Source: Brevipalpus yothersi
Lineage: Eukaryota; Arthropoda; Arachnida; Trombidiformes; Tenuipalpidae
DNA length: 64,000 bases
Reading direction: 5' to 3'
Assembly: GCA_003956705.1 (NCBI GenBank)
Contig: QZCP01000423.1
Span: forward strand, 124,001 to 188,000
Notes under the pieces: model-generated
The model's input: the letters and a program-made list of their open reading frames with translations, nothing else
Databases searched by the model: none
Told to the model about the DNA's origin: nothing
Translations under genes and position numbers: made by a program
Shown: piece by piece, positions 1 to 10,000 of the stretch
Position numbering within the stretch: the first letter of the stretch is position 1
How the letters are laid out: the number at the start of each line of letters is the position of its first letter

Positions 1-43
<43 letters not shown>
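1..43. repeat. (AG)n microsatellite at the left edge
   Basis: An uninterrupted AG dinucleotide run starts at the first base, so the tract continues beyond the window. Confidence 0.97.
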
Positions 44-49
<6 letters not shown>

Positions 50-209
50 AACTCGACGATAAACGAAAGATACAGACAGACTGACTGACTGAGGGGGTGG
101 AAAGAAGGAGAAGAAGACTACCAAGACGATGATGGAAGAGAAGAGAGGAGGAGGGGGAGGGGGTGGATGACATGTTTGGATTGTTATTATTATTATTGTC
201 AAAAATTAC

Positions 210-1275
210 CTTTGAAAGATGACCCATGGTTTCCCACAAGATCGACATCGTTAGAAATATCGTCATCGTCCAGATTAGGCATTATTGATGCGCTACTGAA
301 GTATGAGTGTTCTGATTGAACGGTTTCACTCATCAGTCGATCGTTGAGAATGATCACTTTGTATCCTCTGTTATCCGTTTCATTCCAGTCCTGAGAGATA
401 AATGGAAATATAGATAGATGAATAAATAAATAGATGGATACATGAGGGAAGTGAGAAAGAGAGAGGTGTATGGAAAAAGAGGGCGAAAAAAAGAAGTTGT
501 GTAAGAAGCAGATCAAAAGTTGAAATAAATAAAAAAAAGTGAAAATGAAAAAAAAGAGAAGAGAGAGAGAGAGAGATGATTCAAACAGAAGTTAAGACTT
601 ACGATCATTGAGAAAGAGAATAAGAGTACGAAAGCAATCCGAAAAAGTAGAATGAAGAAGAAGAAGAAGGAAAAGTTTTTCTCAATGACTGTAAAAATTT
701 GATAGTGTAAAAGAAAAGAGAGATACATAAAAGAAGAGGAAGCAAGAGAGAGTATTTAAATAATAATCAGCATCATGAGCTGAGTATGTGTGTGTGTCAT
801 TAAAGCCTTTAAGCTTGATCAATTTATCCATATATTTAATGTGTAGCTATATTGCGCTTCACCTTTTTTTTCATGCTAGTAGTGTGTTATGCTTCTAGTG
901 TTTAAGTTTGGTCTTCAAGTGTCGCTATCATCTTAAAACATGTGTATTAAACTCAGTGTTTAAAACTGGCAAATATGTTTTCACTTGACATTAAAATGGA
1001 AAAAGAAAGAGAAAGAGGTACCGGAAAACGGATACATAACCAGAGAGAAGCTGAAAGATTGAAAAATGAGATCTATGAAAGAGAAAGAGAGGGAGAAAGA
1101 AAACAAGAACAAATAATATCATCGAAAAAAGGCGAATATTGGCAACAGAAGAAGCAAGGAATACAAGAACACCAGAAAGCGATAAATGATTTGGCCTCAA
1201 CGCTTGCAACCAGTGGCCTGAGAAGAAGAAGAGTTCATTCATGGAACATGAAGATCGATTCACTTGGTTGAGGAA

Positions 1276-1310
<35 letters not shown>

Positions 1311-2838
1311 TAGGTGGAAAAAATTTTCTCTCTCTCTCTCTCTTTTGAAGACCTTGGGAAAAGCCGGTTCAAAGGTCTAGCCCGGCCATGAGAAGGCCAC
1401 TTTTAGCCGAAACTATCCACTTTTCCTCAGAAGCTTCTCTCTCTCCATAGACAAGTCTCGGCTGATGAATAGATACCTGTTTTAATTAGATACATTTCGG
1501 CTGATCAAGCGTACCGTATATATATATATATATGATGGACATTGTATCACAGTGGCCTTGATTAAACAATAATAATCTAGCCTCAAAATTTTTTTCTTCC
1601 CTTTTTCCCTTTCTCTCTTTCGCTTGTCATTGCTGGTGCATGTTTGTCTACGATAATCTCTTGGCCATCTCTATCATAATACTCATATTCTGCAATCTCC
1701 ATCTATTTCTCGTGCACTTTTCTCTCTTTATTTCTCTCTATTTCTCTCTTTCTCCCTTTCTTTCTTTCTCTCTCGGTTATTATGTTACTTATCAGTTATA
1801 AATGGAGCATCTCTCTTCTCATCGAGAATGATCACCTGAATGTGGTGCCAATCAAATCAAAGGCCATCCTTGAGCACGCGACAACATCTATGCGAGCTAA
1901 CCAATCAAGTGGGTAAGCTTATCCAAGCTGAGCAACTGGATCAACAACTCGATAGCAATGGAAAAAGGCGCAGAAGGAAGAGAAGAAGAAGAAGATGATG
2001 AAGATGAAGAAGAAGATGAAGAAGAAGATGAAGAGAGAGAGAAAGAGAGAGAGAGTTAAAGGGAAGCGAAATAAAATTAAACTAAAGATTGAGGCAAAAC
2101 AAATATACACATTCGAAGCCAGACCAAACCAAACCGTAGGAATTGCTTCTACAGAAACGGAAGTATAAGAAGATGTAGACGAGGGAGGAGAGAGAGAAGA
2201 GAGAGAAGAGAGATGAAGGAAAGATGTGGAAAAGGGCAAGGATGAAAGAGAAATGATTCTCCAGATTGAATTAACATGGCCAAAACGAATAAAGGATTCC
2301 CTTTGGAGTTTCACTTCAAATGCTGCTCCACATCTCGATTCTTTTATTTGGAAGAGAAATAAAAGTATCGAAAAGCTTTTTTTTCACAATCAATTCTTCC
2401 TCTGTAGCGTTCGTTTTATCTTTCTCTCTCACATCGCCGCCCACACAATCTATTAATTGTCATCACCTGTGGAATATCGCTGGTTCGTAAGAGTGTGTTT
2501 TTCTCATCGAAAAAAAGTCAAAGGAATTCGAAGCTCTCAGATGCTCATGTGTTTTTGAGTGTGAGAGATCAAAAGGTAGAAAGAGAGAGAGAGAGTGTGT
2601 GGAATATATTTTGATAAAAGAGGAGAGAGAAAAAGGATGAAGGAAAAGAGAGAGAGAAAGAGAAAGATGATAAACTCACATAAGATGGCGGACAATTTTT
2701 GGTAAAATATGGTGAACTTGGAATGGTGGATGATTTGATTATTGTGTCACTAAATATCTCCTCATCATCAATCGAATTATCCCCAAAGTGAGGATCCTCT
2801 TGGAAAATGTCATTTATCGATGCCAAATCGGTTTCCAT
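210..2838 (-). CDS. Unrecognised acidic protein, 5' part, runs off the left edge
   Basis: Two minus-strand coding exons, 2838..2680 and 390..210, fit together. The first opens with ATG in a good context (CAACATGG) and ends at TAT|GTGAGT in phase 0. The second follows a CTCTCAG acceptor, begins GAC TGG AAT in phase 0 and ends at AAAG|GTAATT in phase 1, so at least one more exon lies beyond the left edge. The joined product starts METDLASINDIFQEDPHF and is rich in Asp, Glu and Ser, with a DDDDISND stretch and no Cys-rich, membrane or enzymatic motif. An acidic, disordered N-terminus of this kind would suit a nuclear regulator, but that is only an inference. No stop precedes the ATG nearby, so the true start could be further upstream. 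The 2.3-kb intron may hide further exons. Confidence 0.5.
391..2679 (-). other. Intron of the left-edge gene, GA-rich filler
   Basis: This interval contains GA-rich tracts (560-576, 1281-1306, 2030-2056), an AT-dinucleotide run near 1518-1532 and GAA/GAT-rich stretches near 1980-2040. The long ORFs read here are low-complexity (Glu-Arg or Ser-Leu runs produced by GA/TC repeats). I see no supportable exon inside it. Confidence 0.45.
1281..1306. repeat. (GA)n tract facing a (TC)n tract at 1326-1344
   Basis: A GA run is followed about 20 bases later by a CT run, so the two arms are complementary and could fold into a hairpin. Confidence 0.8.
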
Positions 2839-3277
2839 GTTGCTGGTTGGTTTTGCTAATGCTTTTGCTGCCTGCTGTTACCTGCAATTCTGCTGCTCAA
2901 CGTGCTTAGGTAATCACACTTGGCTAGATTGTGTGTGTGAACGATATGTGATGATGATGGCGAAGAGAGCAGATCGTCTTCCCGGTGGCTGCTCGAAAAA
3001 TGTGTATCTATTCAATGTGATTTGATGCTCCCGTATGGCTCACTGATTAATCACAAGTGGAGAGATGCTAATAGCGGATCAGATATTGGTGAAGATAGAG
3101 AGAGAGAGGAAGAAGATGCTGAATATATTCCGTGTTGATGATAAATGTTGGCAAGGTTAGTCCACTTGTTGAATTATAGTTTCCACTCTTCTTGAATGAT
3201 GTGAGATGTGAGGAAATAGACGAAATGATAATGGGATGAGTGAGAGAGAGAGAAAAGTAAGAAGATGATGATCAAGG

Positions 3278-3280
<3 letters not shown>

Positions 3281-3327
<47 letters not shown>
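3281..3327. repeat. (AG)n microsatellite
   Basis: Pure AG dinucleotide run of about 47 bases. Confidence 0.95.
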
Positions 3328-3333
<6 letters not shown>

Positions 3334-3899
3334 AAAAAGAAAATAAGTTGTTCAAAGAAGAGTCCATTAAACTCCCTTCTTTTTCTTTACCTGAGATTAT
3401 CGTGGTTGTTATTGTCGTCGCTTGGATGGTTCGTTCACTTGACGATTCTTGGGATAGAAGTGATAGTATGTATGTAATATCAAGCGATTTGAAACAAAAA
3501 AAGAAGGAGAAGAAGAAGTTTGATGAAACAAAAATTAATTCCTCTTTTTCTTGGGAAAATGCCTCCTCTCGTTGCTTTTCTTTTCACTATTCCTGACGAA
3601 AGAAAAAAAGAGGAGGATGATGTTGATGAAGTTGATAAATTCGTTGGGACGAAGAAATATTTGTGTTCGTTGAGAGAAATAGAGATATAGAGAGGAAGAG
3701 AGTTGACTTTTGTATGTGTAAGTTTATGGGATAGAAAGTAACAAGATAGATATTTAATCACATAGACAGGTGGTGAGGACAACAGAAAGCCAAGGTATGA
3801 TGATCACACTGAATCAAGCCGGTGGAATCGAGGCAAGAGAGAGAGAGAGAGAGAAAGAAAAAAGAGAGAGACACGCAGACACGCCGAGAAAGAAGAGTT

Positions 3900-3902
<3 letters not shown>

Positions 3903-3962
<60 letters not shown>
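3903..3962. repeat. (AG)n microsatellite
   Basis: Pure AG run of about 60 bases, preceded by degenerate GA-rich sequence from 3835. Confidence 0.95.
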
Positions 3963-3964
<2 letters not shown>

Positions 3965-4550
3965 GATAAGAGATGTGATGATTTGGCGAATTAATTTTCG
4001 ATAATCGCTCGATTATCGAACTCGACAATCAAGTCACAGTGGCACTTACGAAAAGTCTTCTTCAAGATCTTATGTGTGAACACTTCGATCTGGTTCGAGA
4101 GTGGATTGATTGGCAGCCGATTGAGATGAGAGAGAGAGAGAGACAGATTATCACTCGCTCGGTGTGGACACACACTCACATACGACACACACAGAATGAT
4201 TACAAATTAATATATGTATAAATGAGTGAGTGTGTATGTGAGAGAGAGAAAAAAGTGTATATGTGTTGAAACACTCTAACTAAAACAGCACTCTCAACGA
4301 TAACCGTATGTGATTATCAATTATTGATGAACACATATATATATATTTATTAACCTTTTTCCAAGTTTAAGTGAAAAAGTCAGCCATTTTTCACACAGAA
4401 AACAAATTTCGTTTTTCGTCCACAGATTGTATAGAAAATTTATATATATTTGAAATAGAGAGAGAGAAATATATACTGACTCTTGAAACTCTCATGAAAC
4501 TAAAATCGCAAAACTTCCTAACCGGTAAGAGTGACTGAGTGAGAGAGTAA

Positions 4551-4597
4551 AAGAGAGAGAGAAAAAGAGAGAGAGAGCAGGTATCATGGCTGCACTT

Positions 4598-4632
<35 letters not shown>
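4551..4632. repeat. GA/CT inverted repeat
   Basis: A GA-rich left arm (4551-4577) ends in GAGCA and a CT-rich right arm begins TGCTC at about 4596. They are separated by a unique loop of about 20 bases. The arms are near-perfect reverse complements, so a hairpin is possible in single-stranded DNA or RNA. Confidence 0.75.
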
Positions 4633-4636
<4 letters not shown>

Positions 4637-4940
4637 CTCTCTCTTTTTTTGGAATCCCTTTTCGAAAAAATCACGATAAAAACTGATAGATGTCACCAGG
4701 TGAATGGGAGGAGCTTATAGAAGAATGTTCTAAGAAAAGTTCTCGCTTCTACGAAAAGCGTTCTTTTTCTTTTCCTTTTTCTTTATTATTTCGTCGCGTT
4801 GCGTTTTGATCGAGAGAGATGTTCATAAATATTATACAATATCTCTATGATCAATCAATTGATAATATTGTGTAATTTTTACTTGTGTTAGAAGAAAGAG
4901 AGAGTGAGAGAGATAATTAATTGCCATAATTATTATTATG

Positions 4941-5291
4941 ATGAAAGAAGAGTCAGAAGAAGTGGGGATTGTGTCAAATTATGTTGATGATGTCGATGGT
5001 GATGGTAAAAAAGACAATGATGGTGATAATGGTGACTGTGGTGAGAATAAAATGAAAAGTGATACGGATATTGATGAATATGAGATGAGAGAATTACAAA
5101 AACAGCGGAATCGTACAACTGTTTGTGGTCAATTGAAGTTACAACAAATACATCATGTTGAACAGATTGCTAAAAAGTATTCATTAGCCAATGAGATTGG
5201 AAGCTCAATGGACAGCGTTGAAAAATTGATCTCCTCGTTGGGAGAAGATGTCGATTTCGTGATGAAAATGATAGATAAATTGGGCCCGTAA
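4941..5291 (+). CDS. Small acidic/coiled-coil protein, unrecognised
   Basis: An intact single-exon ORF of 116-117 codons. Two ATGs (4938 and 4941) are adjacent, and an in-frame TAA at 4914 closes the frame upstream. The first half is Asp/Glu/Gly-rich (a VDDVDGDGKKDNDGDN-like run). The second half is helical and looks like a short coiled coil (residues about 55-110: RELQKQ, LKLQQIHHVEQIAKK, DSVEKLISSL). It has no Cys pattern, signal peptide or membrane segment. The stop codon lies only about 8 bases before the left boundary of a duplicated segment carrying the 3' end of the SLC38A7-like gene. The natural 3' end may therefore have been replaced, and the AATAAA at 5505-5510 came with the duplication. 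I cannot name the family. It could be a small adaptor or complex subunit. Confidence 0.5.
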   Translation: MKEESEEVGIVSNYVDDVDGDGKKDNDGDNGDCGENKMKSDTDIDEYEMRELQKQRNRTTVCGQLKLQQIHHVEQIAKKYSLANEIGSSMDSVEKLISSLGEDVDFVMKMIDKLGP

Positions 5292-5298
5292 AGCAGTC

Positions 5299-5478
5299 CT
5301 AAAATGCACCCTAAAAATCGCAAAAGATCATCGGAAGCGCTTGAAGAACACCTTAATCAATGTTGTGGCCATGATTTATGTCCTTCTAGGCTTATTTGTG
5401 TTCATATTATCACTGATACACCGGATCAATGACGAATTCATAAAAGAACGCGATCGAGATCCTCCCCTTTGCACTTAA
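5299..5478 (+). pseudogene. Orphan copy of the last SLC38A7-like exon
   Basis: The reading frame of the transporter's C-terminal exon is preserved for about 60 codons to the same TAA (compare 10911-11090). There are several amino-acid changes, for example CLKG to a Lys-Cys version, QW to HR and NND to NDE. No upstream transporter exons exist on this side, so it cannot make a transporter. It is out of frame with the adjoining 117-codon ORF. It may now serve as that gene's 3' UTR. Confidence 0.85.
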
Positions 5479-5504
5479 ATCGATAGAATTGAGTCATAAG
5501 GTGG

Positions 5505-5510
5505 AATAAA
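5505..5510 (+). terminator. AATAAA polyadenylation signal inside the duplicated segment
   Basis: This is the copy of the SLC38A7-like signal at 11117-11122. It lies 214 nt after the stop of the 117-codon ORF. Confidence 0.5.
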
Positions 5511-5672
5511 ATTGAGTAGATATGTAGAAAATACACGTATATATTTACATTTGAACATTGTTTTCCTAAATATGTTTACCACAATGTCTTTTGAAAGATT
5601 AAATGCAACAGTTTAATTTTCAACCTCGACCTTTGGAATAAGAATCGTCTCTAATGCTTTCACTGTTTGGAG

Positions 5673-6045
5673 TTACGAACTTTTCAAAGGAGAATCATCT
5701 TTTTCATCAACTCTCTTCACGAATTTATAAAATTTCTCTGAAGCTGATTTTCTCATATTACTTGGTTTGGAATTAGGCACTGATGCCGTGTTCGTTTGTG
5801 AGGATGATTTATGAGATGTTTTTTGCCTTTTTGCTTCACTTTCGATGGAGATATCACTCTTTGATCCTCTAGAAGGTATCGATTTGTCAGAATTCTCTTT
5901 GAATTTTGGGCCATTCCTGGTCCCATCTCTTTTTGGTCCGATGATTTTTCTTAATTCATCAACAAGTTCTCGGTCATAGATATTTCTTTCAGCCCAAACA
6001 GAAAGGATCTTTTTAAAGCCTTTCCACGTTTTATCATCTGCATCT
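5673..6045 (-). pseudogene. RPRD1B-like pseudogene fragment (exon 3 only)
   Basis: This is a copy of exon 3 of the RPRD1B-like gene (12339..11975). It keeps the CAG acceptor and an open frame of about 124 codons beginning RDADDKTWKGFKKILSVWAE. Exons 1 and 2 and nearly all of exon 4 are missing because of two internal deletions. The donor site GTACGT of the parent is destroyed by the first deletion junction. The frame then closes a few codons later, and only the last few dozen bases of exon 4 follow. The open frame points to a recent duplication rather than to function, because the CTD-interacting domain start and the C-terminal coiled coil are gone. Confidence 0.9.
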
Positions 6046-6287
6046 CTGGGAAGATGAAAAACGACCAATTAGAATATAAGAATAGTAGAAGTAGTGAGAG
6101 AAAATTAAGACAAAGAACAGCGGTTGTCGTGATTTCATAAGAGAAGGACTCAGCTCAGTCAGATAAAACCAATTGAAAGTAAGAGAATCCCTAAATAATA
6201 TTTCATTTTCATGAGGTATATAATATGATAATCATCCTACCACAAGTCCCTGATCTCACAGACTGAGTGTTCATGTTTCTCTCTTGT

Positions 6288-6470
6288 ATGAGAGAAACTT
6301 ATCGAAGAGATTTGTTAGATAAAAGTCTTGAATTGATGATTCAATGGAAAAGAAAATATACAGTTCAGCACCAAGAGTATTCAAGTCAGTGGATGAGCTC
6401 CAAAAGATTTACGTACAGAGATTCAAGTGGCACTATTACCAACCACTGATTAATGGTAGAATTATTGATA
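6288..6470 (+). pseudogene. Decayed small ORF, left copy
   Basis: This is the copy of the ORF at 12579-12770. It begins MRETYRRDLLDKSLELMIQ and reads TGG where the right copy has TAG. A 13-base deletion after about codon 30 shifts the frame. See the right copy for discussion. Confidence 0.5.
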
Positions 6471-6905
6471 TGGATCGTGTTGAGTAATTATTGTAGATTT
6501 CAAAACTGAATTCGTGGCTATTTCTCGCAAATGATTAACACAGATCTGTTTACAAGGTGTGAGTGTGTTGTCTCTGTGTATCATGATGCAGGTAATGTTT
6601 GACAGAGGAAAAAAATATTTATGAATGAACAGTCATAAACTTTCTCTCACAAAATAACCAGAATTTCTACACATATCACATACACAGTGGTATACACATG
6701 AATCATATGATGGCAATAAATTTTAAATGTTCAAATATAAAAATGTAAACCAAGTTATCGGAACATTGTCCCAACTAAGTCCCTAAAATGGACTTGATTG
6801 GAACAATTTATCAAGTGTGTCTAGATTGCTCCGAGCAGCATCTTGATCCAGTAGAGGGCTTTGTCGGCTCATGGCTTGATGATCATCAAGCCTTGATGTT
6901 GTGAT

Positions 6906-7064
6906 ATGATTTATACTTATAAACAAAACATTGTATTTACTTATATTTTATATTACAGTTATTCTACTCGTGACTCCATTTGCCTTGTTAGTGTCGGCAG
7001 TGGTGATATTGTGTAGGTGCCCAATTTTGTTAATTGATTAGATGAACCTTCAATTGCTGTCTCA
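6906..7064. other. Upstream region of the SLC38A7-like gene
   Basis: AT-rich DNA between the end of the duplicated segment and the transporter start. I see no clear core-promoter element beyond TATA-like AT stretches. Confidence 0.3.
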
Positions 7065-10000
7065 ATGCAGTCTTCCGTTATTGATGATGAATCACCAGTA
7101 TATACTGAACACCAGTCCACATGTAAAAGACATTCAAATCATGAGGAAAGATCACCTTTATTGGCTGATCAACAATCGGCCGACATATCAATGCTCACAT
7201 GTGAGTGAAAATTAATCAATCACTTTGTGTAATAATAATAGAAAGAAATGAGTTATCATCTTCTGTTACAATGTTTTCCGATGAGTAACTTTCGGTTTGG
7301 GGAATCAAATGAGTATTTGTCACTGTACCTTGAACAAAACAATGAAGATAGTTCGATAAGCCTTTGAACAGAGAGATCGAGCTGATTGTATGTGCTGATT
7401 TTACTGTGTTTAATACTCTCCTAAACTTATATCTAACTGACATGAAATGAGTATAATCATCTATCTTGTAAAACAAAATGTCTGAAGGACGAAATGTTTC
7501 TAATCCAGGACATTCTTCTTTCTCAACAGATGATAACGTAACTGTGATTAATCCTAATGGGTCAAGATCGTACTGCTCTGGTCGATACAAATTCACTGGC
7601 TGCTGGGCAGCAGTTTTTCTCACTGTAAGTCCCATTAAATACCACAATTATCGATAAGAAGCTTTCAATTAAATCCTTTTAATCTGTTTTAACAGGTTAA
7701 TGCGTGCATTGGAGCTGGTATCCTGAACGTATCTCAAGTTTTCGACAAATCCGGAAGTCTTTTAATTTCATTCATAATCGAATTAGTTAGTATAATTCAA
7801 TCTCTGAGAGATGATCAAATTCACTTACACAAACTTATCTTCTTAATCGTTTTAAGATCCTCCTTGTTTTCATCACTGGTTCACTGTTCATACTCAGCTA
7901 TTGTGTGGACTTGAGTGGAGTTGATAACTTTCAAAATGTTGTCAAATATTTTTGTGGTGATTTCTGGGCCAAAGTGTGTTCATATTTCATTGTACTACAT
8001 GCATATGGAGTTTGTCTTACCTTTTTGGTCATTATTGGTGATCAATCGGATCGACGTAAGTATTAATTTTTGTTGTTGTTGTTGTTGTTGTTCCTTCTTT
8101 TGTGAAAGTGAGGCCCTTAGTCGAGAGCTAAGTACTTGAGAATGATATCAATGTCTTTGATCAATGTGAATGAATCCAAACTCTTGCTTATCTCGAGCTT
8201 TGACTCTTTTCTCTACTCTCATCATCTGTCATAGTTCATCTCTTTATTCTCATCATTTACATGAAATTGCTGAGAGAATTTTCACCTCTAACACCTCCTA
8301 ATCGTCTGAAGATCAAAAAACCATTGTTTTCAGACAATTTGCTCAATAATGCATATTTTTAGGAGCCCTATTCAGACTCTTGTGCTGTGGAACTAATGAA
8401 ATTCTTTCAATGAGAATTGTAGAGAGTATCGCATACTTAAATGTTGATCATTTCATTTATTAATATCCATCATTATCATTGAGATTTCAAGAACAAGAAT
8501 CATCGAGACTGCATGAAGTGCCTTCCATCGCTTAATGTAAACTTCCTCAGCTTTATATCTCGAGACGGAACCAGTTTAATCATGAACCAACAGACTTGTA
8601 TCTTAGATTGTTCATGACCAACATTTCCATCCCACTTGAAATCAGGATTATCGATTGTTTCTCTGTTCTATTTTCTTACGAGATTCAAAAAATAATGAAC
8701 TCTTTCCACCTGAGTTCTTTTCGAGTTGAATTATCATTAAGATTTAACCAGATGTAACGATTGAGTTATTTTTTGTTTTGATCCAAGAAATTGTTTCACA
8801 ATTAAATTTATATTTTTATCATTATTTCGATTTTTTCTCCCATTTCATAGTTCTTGCTTCGCTCTATGGCTCGGATTTTTGTCACTACTGGTACATGAAT
8901 CGAAATTTTACTATTCCAATAATCGCAACCGCTCTAGTCTTACCTCTATGTTTTTCAAAATACATAGATTTTTTAAAATACCCGAGGTATTTACCCATAC
9001 TTTTCGGCCTTTTTAACTCTTCATTTCAATTGACTCACTTTTCATCTCTCATTTCAGCTCTGGAGGACTTGCCGTCATAATTTACATCCTCTTTCTAATC
9101 TTCCACGAATACTCGGAGCATCATGTGCCTGATGCTCACATTAATACTCTTCTGCCTAAAAATTGGAGCTCAATATCACTCGTGGTGCCTGTTATTTGCT
9201 TTGCATATCAGGTTTGTATTAATTTTTCAAAGATTGCACTTTACAATTATTGATAGGCAAAAATCGGAAAAAAACTTCCCTAGTTCGCTTAGTTCAGTTG
9301 TGTATGATATTCATGTTTGTTTATTTGTATGTGAATCCTTCCAAGTCTTTCTGACACTTCTTGAGAATTATTTGACGAAATAATTGAAGTCTGGGAAACT
9401 GATTTCATTATTTGAACTTGGAACAGGTGTTCAATAGTTGTCTAAATTGTTTTAAACCTCAGCAATTTAGATTGTTCTATGAACCGTTTCGAACTTTACT
9501 GGATGCGAATATTGGTGGATGATCATTTCTTAGAGCGACAACCTTGCTCATTGAAGAAAGCAGATGCGTGTGTCTAATATTGTCATCATATTAGCTCAAA
9601 CTATAATCAGTAAAGGTAGCAATTTTTAAGTGACACCAATTAAAACGATAAACAATTTTTTTTCAACTCCACCTTCGCTGCTCATACTTTCACACACCTT
9701 GAAAATCAGTTATTTGAATAGACAGATCAACAACTTGATTTAGATATCCTAAATTTGTACAATCGAATCTTAGTGAAAGTGATATTTTGTGAGTGCTGTG
9801 ATGAAATTTTCTAGAGAACTACTCCTTTGGATCCTCATATTTGCTTCAGTATTTTCAATTTTATCAGCTGTGAATGAGGAATACAAAATTCGTCCCGAAC
9901 TAGACAAAACTCCTTACTACTTGTGGGGAGGAGTGAAAGATGGTAATGAGAATCCAGCTTATCAAAGTGATACTCATCATCCTTTAGCAGATCATAGTTT

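Larger units (their letters stand above)
2839..4937. other. Intergenic region dominated by simple repeats
   Basis: This lies between the left-edge gene (transcribed leftward) and the 117-codon ORF (transcribed rightward). It holds GA tracts at 3281-3327 and 3903-3962, a GA/CT inverted pair at 4551-4632 and a palindromic ATCG-rich patch near 4000-4020. The ORFs found here consist of repeat-derived Arg-Glu or Ser-Leu strings. I see no gene. Confidence 0.5.
5295..6905 (+). repeat. Segmental duplication, left (decayed) copy
   Basis: This stretch aligns in direct orientation with about 10903-13885, at roughly 90% identity by eye. Compared with the right copy it lacks about 11294-11972 (junction near 5672) and about 12846-13466 (junction near 6527-6533), and it has smaller losses near 6720-6760. 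It carries the last exon of the SLC38A7-like gene, exon 3 of the RPRD1B-like gene and the flanking intron and upstream DNA, but not the remaining exons. Confidence 0.9.

Noticed and set aside
975..1271. 98-codon plus-strand ORF rich in Glu/Arg/Lys with a matching minus-strand ORF
   Set aside because: Composition is that of degenerate GA-rich DNA, both strands are open because the repeat lacks stops, and no splice or family support exists.
1919..2314. 131-codon minus-strand ORF with long Phe/Ile/Ser runs
   Set aside because: It derives from GAA/GAT simple repeats and lies inside an intron.
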